Shown here in pieces: positions 26,203-35,070 of a stretch of DNA of 64,000 nucleotides. Numbering within the stretch: the first letter of the stretch is position 1; the number at the start of each line of letters is the position of its first letter. Origin of the DNA: Novosphingobium sp. PhB57. Lineage in GTDB: Bacteria > Pseudomonadota > Alphaproteobacteria > Sphingomonadales > Sphingomonadaceae. The stretch is taken from NCBI RefSeq assembly GCF_004342985.1, contig NZ_SMBO01000003.1, positions 1 to 64,000 on the forward strand, given 5' to 3'. Made by a program: the position numbers and the translations under genes. The notes under the pieces are model-generated. The model did no database searches. It was given only the letters and a program-made list of their open reading frames with translations, and was not told the DNA's origin.

Positions 26203-28515
26203 TTATCTTCCACCTACCTCGAACGATCCACCGAGCGATGCCGTGGAATCGCCGCCAACCCAGACCTCGAAGTCCGAGCTGTCCTCGATCCAGCTCCGCG
26301 TGGCGTCGCTCCAGTAGCGCAGGTCTTCCGGACTGAGCGTGAAGGTGAGCGTCCGCTTCTCGCCCGGCTTCAGGGTCACGCGCTCGAAGCCCTTGAGTTG
26401 GCGGACCGGCCGGGAGGAGGTGCCGTGCTTTTGATGAATGTAGAGCTGCGCCACTTCATCGCCGCTTCGCGGACCGCTATTGGCGACATCGACAGTGATG
26501 TTCACCGGACTGCCGGGCGCTACCTTGGGCGTAAGCACCTTCAGGTTGGAGTAGGCGAAGCTCGTGTAGCTGAGCCCGAAGCCGAAGGGCCAGGCAGGTT
26601 CGTTGCTCCCTTCCTGATAGCGCTTGGCGGCATCGGTCGGATCGTGGGAGGGCAGGCGCGCGTAAGTCATAGGGGCCTGGGCGGCGCTGCGGACCCAGCT
26701 GATCGGCAATTTGCCGCCGGGCACGGCATCGCCGAACAGCAGGTTTGCGGCGGCAGCTGCTCCCTGGCTGCCGGGATACCAGATGTCGAGGATCGCCGCG
26801 GCCTTGCTGTCCTGCACTGCGAGCGGACGGGCGCTCATCAGGACGACGATCACCGGCTTGCCGGTGGCCACCACCGCGTCCAGCAACTCCTTCTGGCGTC
26901 CGGGCAAGTCGAAACTCGCCCGCGAGGCCTTCTCGCCGCTCATGTTCTGCGCCTCGCCGAGCACCAGAATGGCGGCGTCCGACTGGCGAGCCAAGGCGAC
27001 CGACTTTGCAATCTCCGCGTCTTCGTCGATGGGTTCGGGCTTGGTCCGCTTGCCGTCCATCATGTCGAAAGGCGAGGGGTTCACGCGTGCGGGAATGCGG
27101 ACACCTTCGGAATAAGACACGGTGACGCCTTGCCCGACTTTCGCGCGGATACCGGCCAGCAGGCTTTCGGCGCTGGGGTTGTTCATCGAGAAAATCCACG
27201 GGCCGAGCATGTCACGCTGGGAATCCGCAAGCGGCCCGATCACGGCGAGCGACCGGACTTTCTTGCGGTCGAGCGGCAACAGACCGCCTTCGTTGCGCAG
27301 CAGTACGGCCGACCGCTCGGCAGCCGCGCGGGCGGCGTCGGCGTGGGCCGGATCGGCGAGGACTTTGGCAGCGCGTGCTTCATCGACATAGGGGTTTTCG
27401 AACAAGCCCATGCGGAACTTCGCGGCGAGGACCGGTCGTACCATGGCATCGAGTTCAGCGGTGGTCAGCTTGCCCTCGGTGATGGCGGCCGCGAGCGAAG
27501 GCATGTGCGCCTTCTGCCCCGGCGGCACCATTTCCATGTTCGTGCCGGCCGAGATCGCCTTGACGGCAGCCTCGGTTCCATCCTTTGCAATGCCATGTGT
27601 CCTGAGGGCATCGACGCCGCCGGCATCGCTGACCACCCAGCCCCTGAAGCCCCACTCGGTGCGCAGTGTGTCGGTCAGCAGCCGGTGGTTCCCGGCTGCG
27701 GGCACGCCGTTGAGCGCCATGTAGGCGGCCATGATGTTGCCCGCGCCCGCGTCTATCGCGGCCTTGAATGGTGGCAGGTAGAAGTTGTGAAGCTGGTTTT
27801 CCGAGATTTCCGACTGGTCGTAGTCACGCCCGCCCATGGCAGCGCCATAGCCTGCGAAATGCTTTGGTCCGGCAATGATGTGACTGGGCGCGCCGATGTA
27901 CGACCCCTGGAATCCCCGGACTTGCGCGGCGGCCATGGCCGATCCCAGGTACGGATCCTCGCCCGCGCCCTCGACGATGCGGCCCCAGCGGGCATCGAGG
28001 GCCACGTCGACATTGGGCGCGAAAGTCCAATGAATGCCTACCGCCCGCGCCTCCTGCGCCGCTACTGCCTGCGATCGTTCGACCAGCTTCGGATCCCACG
28101 ATGCCGCCATTGCGAGGGGCACGGGAAAGATCGTGTGAAGGCCATGAATGACATCGAAGCCCACCAGCAGAGGGATCTTCAGGCGGGTCTGCTCGACGGC
28201 CATCTTCTGCGCGCGATTGAGCAGTTTGGGATCGGTCGTGAAAAGGATCGAGCCAGCCTTGCCGGCGGCAATCTGATCGTCCACGCCTTTGGCCATTGCC
28301 GGAATCTGGGCAAAATAGAAGAACTGACTGAGCTGGCCGGCCTTCTCCTCGGCGGTCATCTTTGCCAGGAGCGCCTCGACGCGGGCGTCGATGGCGGCGT
28401 CGTTTGCCGGAAGCTGGGAGGATGAGGGCTTGGGCGCCGCTTGCGCGTCAGCCGGGTGAATAAGCGCGCTGCCCAGCAGCAGGCTGGCCGCGAACTTTGC
28501 TGCAATACGGCGCAT
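26203..28515 (-). CDS. GH3 beta-glucosidase/beta-xylosidase (BglX-like), periplasmic
   Basis: About 770 residues from ATG 28515 (MRRIAAKFAASLLLG), with AGGAGG upstream and a signal peptide ending ADAQA. The GH3 N-terminal TIM barrel includes VGFDVIHGLHTIFPVPLAMA, GPKHFAGYGA and the nucleophile motif VVSDAGG (Asp about residue 297). The alpha/beta sandwich follows (about 380-620), then a fibronectin III-like domain ending LRYWSDATRSW. This is the BglX architecture; substrates in the family are beta-glucosides, xylosides or gentiobiosides. It is the middle gene of the receptor-GH3-GH106 operon. Confidence 0.92.
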   Translation of the reverse strand: MRRIAAKFAASLLLGSALIHPADAQAAPKPSSSQLPANDAAIDARVEALLAKMTAEEKAGQLSQFFYFAQIPAMAKGVDDQIAAGKAGSILFTTDPKLLNRAQKMAVEQTRLKIPLLVGFDVIHGLHTIFPVPLAMAASWDPKLVERSQAVAAQEARAVGIHWTFAPNVDVALDARWGRIVEGAGEDPYLGSAMAAAQVRGFQGSYIGAPSHIIAGPKHFAGYGAAMGGRDYDQSEISENQLHNFYLPPFKAAIDAGAGNIMAAYMALNGVPAAGNHRLLTDTLRTEWGFRGWVVSDAGGVDALRTHGIAKDGTEAAVKAISAGTNMEMVPPGQKAHMPSLAAAITEGKLTTAELDAMVRPVLAAKFRMGLFENPYVDEARAAKVLADPAHADAARAAAERSAVLLRNEGGLLPLDRKKVRSLAVIGPLADSQRDMLGPWIFSMNNPSAESLLAGIRAKVGQGVTVSYSEGVRIPARVNPSPFDMMDGKRTKPEPIDEDAEIAKSVALARQSDAAILVLGEAQNMSGEKASRASFDLPGRQKELLDAVVATGKPVIVVLMSARPLAVQDSKAAAILDIWYPGSQGAAAAANLLFGDAVPGGKLPISWVRSAAQAPMTYARLPSHDPTDAAKRYQEGSNEPAWPFGFGLSYTSFAYSNLKVLTPKVAPGSPVNITVDVANSGPRSGDEVAQLYIHQKHGTSSRPVRQLKGFERVTLKPGEKRTLTFTLSPEDLRYWSDATRSWIEDSSDFEVWVGGDSTASLGGSFEVGGR

Positions 28516-28583
28516 TTCGAGATCCTCCTGATAGGGCGTCGAAGCGCGCCCGTGATTTTTGCGTCTGGCTGTGAACGACAAGA

Positions 28584-28610
28584 GGGCGGGTGATCTTGGA
28601 TCACCCGCCC
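28584..28610 (-). terminator. hairpin between TonB receptor and GH3 genes
   Basis: A perfect 12-bp stem (GGGCGGGTGATC with its complement) closes a 3-base loop. It lies 25 bp past the receptor stop and about 70 bp before the GH3 start, on the same transcript. Read on the minus strand it is followed by TCTTGTCG, not a full U tract, so it may be a partial terminator or RNA-processing stop that lowers glycosidase expression relative to the receptor. Confidence 0.55.
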
Positions 28611-28619
28611 AGGTCGGAG

Positions 28620-28651
28620 GTTCGGTTCGCGCCAATCAGCGCGAACCGAAC
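28620..28651 (-). other. hairpin embracing the TonB receptor stop codon
   Basis: GTTCGGTTCGCGC at 28620-28632 pairs exactly with 28639-28651 (13 bp), leaving a 6-base loop that contains the TGA stop (28636-28638). The upstream arm encodes the C-terminal residues FGSR. With the second hairpin at 28584 it forms a tandem hairpin pair at the gene end. Confidence 0.5.
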
Positions 28652-31065
28652 GAGAACCTTACATTGAGGCCGAACTCGCGCGGCGGCGTCATGGTGATGC
28701 CGGTGTAAGTGCTGGTCGTCGTCGCGGCGGTTGGCCCGGTGAGGATCGGGCCGTTCGGTCCGAACCCGCCGAAGCCGAGTTGCTGGTAGCTGGTCGAAAG
28801 CGGGCTGGTGCGGGAAAGCGCCTTTTCCACTTCGAACAGGTTCTTGGCGTAGAGCGAAACCTCCCACATTCCCTTGGGATCGCGAATTCCCGCGTAGAGA
28901 TTGACCAGGGCATAGTCGCCGACGTTGTCGTAGATGTTGGTGGGATCGCTCTGGGATTTGCCGTTGTAGGTCACCAAACCGCGAAGGTAGCCATCAAACC
29001 TATTGGAAATCGGAAGGCTGTATTCGCTCTGGAGCGTGGCCGAGAAGGGGGGCTGGAAAGCGGAACGCTGCGTCACCTGGCAGGTGGCCAGGTTCTCGGA
29101 GCCGACTGCGGCCTGAAGCTGCGCAAGTGATGGTGCCGACAGGACGTTGTCGGGCACACCGTCGCCATTGAGGTCGTTGCAGGGAACCGTGCCGTTCTTG
29201 ATCTTGCCGAGCGAATAGCTGGCGAGCAGGCCCATCGTCCAGCGATCGGAGATATCGAAGGAGAGATCGCCTTCCACGCCGTTCACTTCGACAGGGACAG
29301 CGCCCACGAAGTTGAACTGGCCGACTTCCTGATGGATGCCGGTAACCTGTCCGGCGCTGTTCCTGTCCGCCACGGTATTGACGTAGTAGACGCCGTTGGA
29401 CACGCGGTAGGGGTAGTTCTTGAACTTCTGATGGTAACCGGTGACGTTGAAACGCATCCGACCGCCCATGAGCGTGCTCTTGAAACCGACTTCATAAGAC
29501 TTCGAGGTTTCGGCAGGAAGGTTGGTGAAGCTCTTTTCGGTAGCCGAGGGCAGGATGTTGAAATCGCCGACCACGTTGATGCCCGGCCGCCAGGAACTGC
29601 CGGTGCTGGCGTAGACCATGAGATTGGGCGTGATGTTTTGCTTGATGGAACCGGTATAGATCCACTTCTTGGCATCCTGCCCATCGGTGGAGACGGTATT
29701 GCCGCCCACAACCAGCGTATTTTCCGAATTGTAGTCGATATGCCTGAGGCCGCCGGATACTTCGGTGGAATCGGTTACGTGAAGCGTCAGATTACCGAAA
29801 ATCGATTGCTCGTGATTGCCGCCGAAGCGGCCGATCGGTGTCGTGACAGCAGTCGCAAGGCCGCCGCCGAACAGGAGCGGCAGGCGAACCGCCGTGCTGC
29901 GCAGGAGATCCGTCGGCGCGTCGTTTTTCTGGTCGAAGAAGCCGACAACGTAGTCGACCATGCCGAACAGGCGTTCCTGGTTCTGCAGGCGGACTTCATG
30001 GGACGTCGACTTGGTGCGGGTGTGGGTCGCCTGGAAGATCGTATCGCCGGGGAACACCACTGCGGAATCGAGGGAAGTGCTGGCGTGGACGTTCTGGGTA
30101 TAGTGCTGGCCCTGATAGATCAGGGTCTGGCCGGCCAGGTTCGCTTCGGCACGCCAGTTGTAGATGTTGTAGACCTGCTTGATCCGGCGCGGCTCGACCT
30201 GATCGGTGCGCCGGTCGCTCGTATCGATGTAGACCGGGCTTGGTGCGGCATCGGGATTGACCTCGCTGAAGGAGGCGACCTGATCGTATCCCACCGCATT
30301 GCGCTGCATATGCTGATAGACGCCTTCGAACCTCAGCCAGTCGGTGGGCTGGATCAGGCCGCTGACGCGTCCGGCGCGGGTACGGGCGAAGGGATCGCGG
30401 CCGCCATAGCTGGTGTCGAGCGGCTTGACGCGGTTGTCCTCGTTCTCGTCCCAGACGCCGGCGACACGAATGGCGGCGATGCCCTCGATGACGGGCAGGT
30501 TGAGCGCGGCCTTGATATTCTGCGTGCCGATGTCGTTGGCCGTCATGTCGACCGTGCCGCCAACGGTATAGAGATCGGGCTTGCGACTGGCGACCGTGAT
30601 CGATCCCGAGGGCGAGGCGCGTCCGCGCAGCGTGCCCTGGGGACCGCGCTGGACTTCGATCTGGCCGATATCGAACATCTGCTGGAGAACGATGCCCGCC
30701 ACGATCGGCGCGTCGTTCATGTAGAATTCGACAGTGGAGTTGAAGCCGCTGGCATTCACGTCGAAATTGACGCCGCGCATCTTGGCGCTGCCGCCGACGC
30801 CGTTGGATTCCGTTGTCAGTTCCAGGCCGGGAACGAGTGTCTGAACTTCCTTGAAGTCGCGGATATTGAGCTTCGCGATCTCTTCGGACGTCACGGTATC
30901 GATGACTGCGGGGACATCCTGAACGTCCTCGTCGCGGCGGCGCGCCTGGACGATGATGACGTCCGCGGCGTTTTCGGCGGCCGGCGCCGATTGCGCCCAT
31001 GCAGGCGTCGCCACGGCGAACAAGCTGGTGGACGCCAGCAGCAGGTTGCATCCTGTCTTGATCAT
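28636..31065 (-). CDS. TonB-dependent receptor of the glycan locus
   Basis: About 809 residues from ATG 31065 (MIKTGCNLLLASTSLFAVAT), with GGGAGGG upstream and a signal peptide ending PAWAQ. A TonB-box-like DVIIVQARRR is followed by the plug (about 50-165, VEFYMNDAPIV, IEVQRGPQGTLRGRASPSGS) and a barrel ending FGLNVRFSFGSR. It is the first gene of the operon with GH3 and GH106, so it probably imports rhamnose-containing oligosaccharides or aryl glycosides. The sphingomonad system lacks a SusD lipoprotein, as usual. It is divergent from the 31474-36708 operon. Confidence 0.92.
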   Translation of the reverse strand: MIKTGCNLLLASTSLFAVATPAWAQSAPAAENAADVIIVQARRRDEDVQDVPAVIDTVTSEEIAKLNIRDFKEVQTLVPGLELTTESNGVGGSAKMRGVNFDVNASGFNSTVEFYMNDAPIVAGIVLQQMFDIGQIEVQRGPQGTLRGRASPSGSITVASRKPDLYTVGGTVDMTANDIGTQNIKAALNLPVIEGIAAIRVAGVWDENEDNRVKPLDTSYGGRDPFARTRAGRVSGLIQPTDWLRFEGVYQHMQRNAVGYDQVASFSEVNPDAAPSPVYIDTSDRRTDQVEPRRIKQVYNIYNWRAEANLAGQTLIYQGQHYTQNVHASTSLDSAVVFPGDTIFQATHTRTKSTSHEVRLQNQERLFGMVDYVVGFFDQKNDAPTDLLRSTAVRLPLLFGGGLATAVTTPIGRFGGNHEQSIFGNLTLHVTDSTEVSGGLRHIDYNSENTLVVGGNTVSTDGQDAKKWIYTGSIKQNITPNLMVYASTGSSWRPGINVVGDFNILPSATEKSFTNLPAETSKSYEVGFKSTLMGGRMRFNVTGYHQKFKNYPYRVSNGVYYVNTVADRNSAGQVTGIHQEVGQFNFVGAVPVEVNGVEGDLSFDISDRWTMGLLASYSLGKIKNGTVPCNDLNGDGVPDNVLSAPSLAQLQAAVGSENLATCQVTQRSAFQPPFSATLQSEYSLPISNRFDGYLRGLVTYNGKSQSDPTNIYDNVGDYALVNLYAGIRDPKGMWEVSLYAKNLFEVEKALSRTSPLSTSYQQLGFGGFGPNGPILTGPTAATTTSTYTGITMTPPREFGLNVRFSFGSR

Positions 31066-31473
31066 ATTCCCTCCCGTTTTTTGTTTTCTTGCTCGCAGCA
31101 AGCGCTCACGCAGGACCGCGGTCAAAGGCGAAGGTCCTCGCTCCGGATGCCCGCCTCAGCTTGGGACCGGGCGCGATCGATCTTCGCAATGGCTGCGGCA
31201 AATCCGATGGTTCCATCGTCCTCTTCCCGTCCCGGAGCTGGCTTGACATGCCGTCCTTGCCACTTAAAACAACACACCGTTGCTATTTAGACAAGGCACA
31301 AAATAAGCCCGAGCCCATCGGGGGGGCGATGATCGCGGCGACCGAGAAAGCAGGAGAGCACCGATGGATCAGCGCACATGGCGCGCAGGCCTGGTTGCGC
31401 AGCGCCATGCGCTGCGGCCACCGCTCGTTGAAGCGACGCTCGCACTGCCGTTTCAAGCCAATTCCATGAGAGG
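31066..31473. other. divergent promoter region of the glycan locus
   Basis: A spacer of about 410 bp between the TonB receptor (minus) and the small gene at 31474 (plus). It must hold both promoters. A TTGACA-like hexamer occurs near 31245 on the plus strand, with an AT-rich stretch (TTAAAACAACAC) 16-20 bp later. I see no strong palindrome that could be assigned to the FCD regulator at 34313. Short open frames here are not convincing genes. Confidence 0.4.
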
Positions 31474-31770
31474 ATGACCAATTTGGACGCGCCACTTTAT
31501 CCGCCTGCGAAGGCCTACGATCCGCCGCGCAGGCTTCCCCGGATACTCAGTTCGCGAGAGACGCCGATCGCTATCCTGCAGTCGAACCCGGCCGCCTGGG
31601 CGATCGTCAACAAGCAGATTCCGGGAATGGATCGGCGCATCGGCAATGAGATGATCAAGCCGCACCTTGGCAACTTCTCGCTCGAATCGCTGCTCGTCTT
31701 CGGGGTTGTGCAGCGGGAGCCTCTGGCACGGATCGATGCCGAACTGGCCAGGCTGGGAGAGGTCATGTGA
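31474..31770 (+). CDS. small cytoplasmic helical protein coupled to GH2 gene
   Basis: 98 residues without a signal peptide. The core TPIAILQSNPAAWAIVNKQI and the end PLARIDAELARLGE resemble the secreted 105-residue protein at 22374. Its stop codon overlaps the GTG start of the GH2 gene (GTGA), so the two are translationally coupled. It may be a helper or regulatory domain for the glycosidase, or a detached form of a module that is elsewhere fused to enzymes; the function is unknown. The start at 31474 is the only ATG that keeps the whole domain. Confidence 0.65.
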   Translation: MTNLDAPLYPPAKAYDPPRRLPRILSSRETPIAILQSNPAAWAIVNKQIPGMDRRIGNEMIKPHLGNFSLESLLVFGVVQREPLARIDAELARLGEVM

Positions 31771-34259
31771 GCTTCGAATTCGACACCAATCGGCGCCAGG
31801 CGCTCATGGTCGCAGGAGCCGGTGCCGTCTTTCCCATGGTCGGCGCGGCTGCGGCAAAACCACCTGTTTTATCACAGCGAGCAAGCTGGCCGCTGCGGGA
31901 TATTCCGTTCGACGATGGCTGGAAATTCCATCGCGGTGGCGGGGATGGTTTCGAACAGGCCGGCCTCGATGACAGTACATGGCGCGTCGTTGACCTGCCG
32001 CATGACTGGGGTGTCGAGGATGTGCTTGGCGGCGCCGAGCCGGCCCAGATCGGCCCGTTCGACAAGACAGCCGTTGGCAAAGGCGCGACCGGCTTCACCG
32101 TTGGCGGTGAGGGTTGGTATCGCAAGCGTTTCAGCGTTGCCGGCTATGCTCCCGATGCGCGCATCGAACTGACGTTCGATGGGATCTATCTCGAAAGCGA
32201 CGTGTTCCTGAACGGCCATCCGGTCTCCAGCAACGTGAATGGCTATATCCCGTTCGCCATCGATCTCACGCCCTATCTCGACCGCAAGGGCGACAATGTC
32301 GTGGCGGTTCGGGTTCGCAACGAAGGGCGCAACACCCGCTGGTACGCCGGGTCGGGCATCTATCGGCAGGTGACGCTCGATGTGCTGCCAAGCCTGTGCC
32401 GGATCGCGCGATGGGGCGTTGCGGCCTGGACTCGCCGGTTCGCAGACGGACGGGCCGAGGTCGATCTGACGACATCGCTCGAAGGCGAGGCGGCGGGCTA
32501 CGAAATCATCACCCGCCTCATCGATGCCGAAGGTCGTACTGCCGCGCAAGGTCGTGTGGCTGCGGGAAGCGAAGTACGCCAGACGCTCACGCTTCAGGGC
32601 CCCCGGCTTTGGTCGCCCGATCATCCGAACCTCTATCGGCTCGAAACCGAGCTGCGCCGCGGTGACAAGGTCGTCGACAGGTTGGAGCAGCCCTTCGGTG
32701 TCCGTATCGTGACTTTCGATCCCGCACGCGGGATGGCGATCAACGGCGAGGTCATCAAGCTGCGGGGCGGCTGTGTCCATCATGACAACGGACTGCTGGG
32801 CGCCTGCGCGTTTCGCGATGCCGACGAGCGGCGGATCCGCCTGCTGAAGCAGCGCGGTTTCAACGCCATCCGCAGTTCGCACAATCCTGCCTCGCGCAGC
32901 CTCAGGGAAACTTGCGATCGTCTGGGCATGCTGATGATCGAGGAGGCCTTCGACGCCTGGCACGAGCACAAGGAGCCCCAGGACTTCTCGGTTCATTTCC
33001 GGGAGCACTGGGAAGAGGTGATCCGGGGCATGGTTCTGCCCGCCCGGAACAGCGCCTCGGTCATCATGTGGAGCATCGGTAACGAAATCCCTTTCCGTGC
33101 CAGCGACGAAGGCGTCGAATGGGAATGGAAACTTGCCAATGCGGTGAAAACGCTGGATCCGACCCGGCCGGTGACCGCCGGGCTCAATGGCGTCCTGGGG
33201 CAGGAGATGATCGCCGGAGCCGATACAGCGCGTCCGGGATTTGCCGGAAAGGTCGATAACGCCTCCACGATGTTCCTCGACGTGCCGGGGTACAACTACC
33301 GGCTCGATGACATCGAACGCGAGCATTCCAGCCACCCCGAGCGGGTCGTCTATGGCTCCGAGACTTTCGCGCGCGAGGTCTTCGACTACGCTGCGCTGAT
33401 GGACCGCGCGCCCTATTTCCTCGGCGAGTTCCTGTGGACAGCGATGGACTACATCGGCGAGGCGGGGATCGGCGCGACGGCATTCCTGAAGAATGGCAGC
33501 CTGCCTTATTACTTCGCGGCGTGGCCCTGGGTGAACGCCTGGTGCGGCGATCTCGACCTGATCGGATGCCAGAAAGCCTCTTCGCTGGCGCGCGACGTTG
33601 CATGGGGCCTGGCTCCTGTCACCATGACGGTGCAGCGGCCCGCACCTGATGGAACCTTCCCCTGGACCGCCAACTGGGGCTGGCCGGACGAGCTGGCGAG
33701 CTGGAACTGGGACGACCACAAAGACAAACCCCTCAAGGTGCGCGTCTATACGGCCGGCGACAAAGTCCAGGTGATCCTCAACGGTCAGGTGGTCGGTGAG
33801 AAAGCGCTGGCAGCCGGCGACAAGATGACGGCGGAACTGCCCGTGCCCTACGCGGCCGGCACACTCGAAGCCGTCGCCTGGAAAAACGGCAAGGTCATTG
33901 GCCGAACGCACCTGGAAACCGTAGGCGAGGCAGTATCCTTGCGGGTGTCGGCCGAGCCGCCGTCCCAGCGCCGTGGCCGCGATGCGCTCGCCTATCTCAA
34001 GATCGAGGTGGTGGATGCCAAGGGACGGGTTCTGCCTGACGACATGCGGCCGGTGACCCTCGCGCTGGAAGGCTCCGGCGAACTCGCCGCCTTTGGCAGC
34101 GCCAATCCGCAGGCCGTGGGCTCGCTGAAAGCCAGCCACACCACGACCTTCAGGGGGAAGGCGCTCGCGATCCTGCGAGGCCGAGGCAAGGGAGCGCTCC
34201 GGATCACAGCCCATTCGCCGGGGCTTCGCGCGGCCAATGCAAGGGTCGCCTTCGAATAG
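31767..34259 (+). CDS. GH2 beta-galactosidase-like enzyme, Tat-exported
   Basis: 830 residues from GTG 31767. NRRQALMVAGAGAVFPMVGA near the N-terminus looks like a twin-arginine signal. A sugar-binding jelly-roll (about 45-200) contains WRVVDLPHDWGVE and GIYLESDVFLNG, followed by an Ig-like domain and a TIM barrel. The acid/base glutamate is in MWSIGNEIP (about residue 440) and the nucleophile in LGEFLWTAMDY (about 554). C-terminal DUF4982/Ig-like domains follow. The architecture matches the shorter GH2 beta-galactosidases common in glycan loci; beta-glucuronidase or other GH2 activities cannot be excluded. It overlaps the small gene upstream and is followed 53 bp later by the FCD regulator. 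Confidence 0.9.
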   Translation: MSFEFDTNRRQALMVAGAGAVFPMVGAAAAKPPVLSQRASWPLRDIPFDDGWKFHRGGGDGFEQAGLDDSTWRVVDLPHDWGVEDVLGGAEPAQIGPFDKTAVGKGATGFTVGGEGWYRKRFSVAGYAPDARIELTFDGIYLESDVFLNGHPVSSNVNGYIPFAIDLTPYLDRKGDNVVAVRVRNEGRNTRWYAGSGIYRQVTLDVLPSLCRIARWGVAAWTRRFADGRAEVDLTTSLEGEAAGYEIITRLIDAEGRTAAQGRVAAGSEVRQTLTLQGPRLWSPDHPNLYRLETELRRGDKVVDRLEQPFGVRIVTFDPARGMAINGEVIKLRGGCVHHDNGLLGACAFRDADERRIRLLKQRGFNAIRSSHNPASRSLRETCDRLGMLMIEEAFDAWHEHKEPQDFSVHFREHWEEVIRGMVLPARNSASVIMWSIGNEIPFRASDEGVEWEWKLANAVKTLDPTRPVTAGLNGVLGQEMIAGADTARPGFAGKVDNASTMFLDVPGYNYRLDDIEREHSSHPERVVYGSETFAREVFDYAALMDRAPYFLGEFLWTAMDYIGEAGIGATAFLKNGSLPYYFAAWPWVNAWCGDLDLIGCQKASSLARDVAWGLAPVTMTVQRPAPDGTFPWTANWGWPDELASWNWDDHKDKPLKVRVYTAGDKVQVILNGQVVGEKALAAGDKMTAELPVPYAAGTLEAVAWKNGKVIGRTHLETVGEAVSLRVSAEPPSQRRGRDALAYLKIEVVDAKGRVLPDDMRPVTLALEGSGELAAFGSANPQAVGSLKASHTTTFRGKALAILRGRGKGALRITAHSPGLRAANARVAFE

Positions 34260-34312
34260 GCCCGGCAAACGCCGGACACGTCGGAACGCCGTGAGGGAGA
34301 GGGAACCACGCC

Positions 34313-35068
34313 ATGAATGCCATCGCACGAAGTGCTGACGCGGAAATATCCGGCGGCGCGAATATCAGAAGTTCCGGGCGCCGGCTCAATGGATCGGTCG
34401 TACAGAAGATCGGCCGGGACATCGTGTCCGGCTACTATCCGCCCGGCTCCATACTCTACGGGGAGGTCGTTTTCGCGCAGGAACTCGACGTGTCGCGCAG
34501 CGCCTATCGCGAGTCCTTGCGGGTATTGTCGGCCAAGGGTCTCATCGAAAGCAGGCCCAAGGCGGGTACGCGCGTTCTTCCGCGAGAATGCTGGAATGTT
34601 CTCGATCCCGATGTTCTGGAATGGGCCTTTACCGGCAAGCCCGATTTCGGGTTCATCCGCGACATCTTCGAACTCCGCGGGCTGATCGAACCCGCGGCCG
34701 CCGGTCTTGCCGCCCAGCGGCGTTCGCGCGAAGATGTACAGGCTCTGCGTCGATCGATCGACGCGATGCGCGGCCATACTCTGGCGAGCGAACCAGGTCG
34801 CCACGCGGACCGCGATTTTCACCAGACGATCCTGAAGGCCACCGGTAACGGGGCGCTGATGGTCCTGACCGCCAGCGTTGGAGCAGCCGTCAGGTGGACG
34901 ACCCAGTTCAAGCAGCAGGCGCGAACATTGCCGCGCAATGCCATCCCCGAGCACGTCGAAGTGTGCGAGGCCATCGCTGCCCGGGACTCCAGGCGCGCCT
35001 CGGAAAGCATGAACCGTTTGATCGAGCAGGCCCTCGAAGACACCAGAAACGCGGTGGAAGCTTTGTGA
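34313..35068 (+). CDS. FadR-subfamily (FCD) GntR regulator of the glycan locus
   Basis: 251 residues. The GntR winged HTH covers about residues 25-90 (SILYGEVVFAQELDVSRSAY, KGLIESRPKAGTRVLPRE), and the FCD effector domain about 105-240 (FELRGLIEPAAAGLAAQRRS, DRDFHQTILKATGN). FCD domains bind metal and a small carboxylate or sugar acid, as in UxuR, DgoR and LldR. It lies between GH2 and GH43 genes, so it probably senses a sugar acid from the same glycan and represses the locus. Its stop overlaps a possible GTG start of the GH43 gene. ATG 34313 has GGGAGAGGG nine bases upstream. Confidence 0.9.
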   Translation: MNAIARSADAEISGGANIRSSGRRLNGSVVQKIGRDIVSGYYPPGSILYGEVVFAQELDVSRSAYRESLRVLSAKGLIESRPKAGTRVLPRECWNVLDPDVLEWAFTGKPDFGFIRDIFELRGLIEPAAAGLAAQRRSREDVQALRRSIDAMRGHTLASEPGRHADRDFHQTILKATGNGALMVLTASVGAAVRWTTQFKQQARTLPRNAIPEHVEVCEAIAARDSRRASESMNRLIEQALEDTRNAVEAL

Positions 35069-35070
35069 CT

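Noticed and set aside
26398..28425. Long open frame of 675 codons on the plus strand opposite the GH3 gene
   Set aside because: It mirrors the codon pattern of the real GH3 gene in GC-rich DNA, has no recognisable family, and has no ribosome site.
29332..31290. Open frame of 652 codons opposite the TonB receptor
   Set aside because: Shadow frame; the receptor on the other strand has a signal peptide, plug and barrel end.
31872..34328. Open frame of 818 codons on the minus strand opposite the GH2 gene
   Set aside because: The GH2 gene has intact catalytic motifs and a coupled start; the antisense frame has no family pattern.
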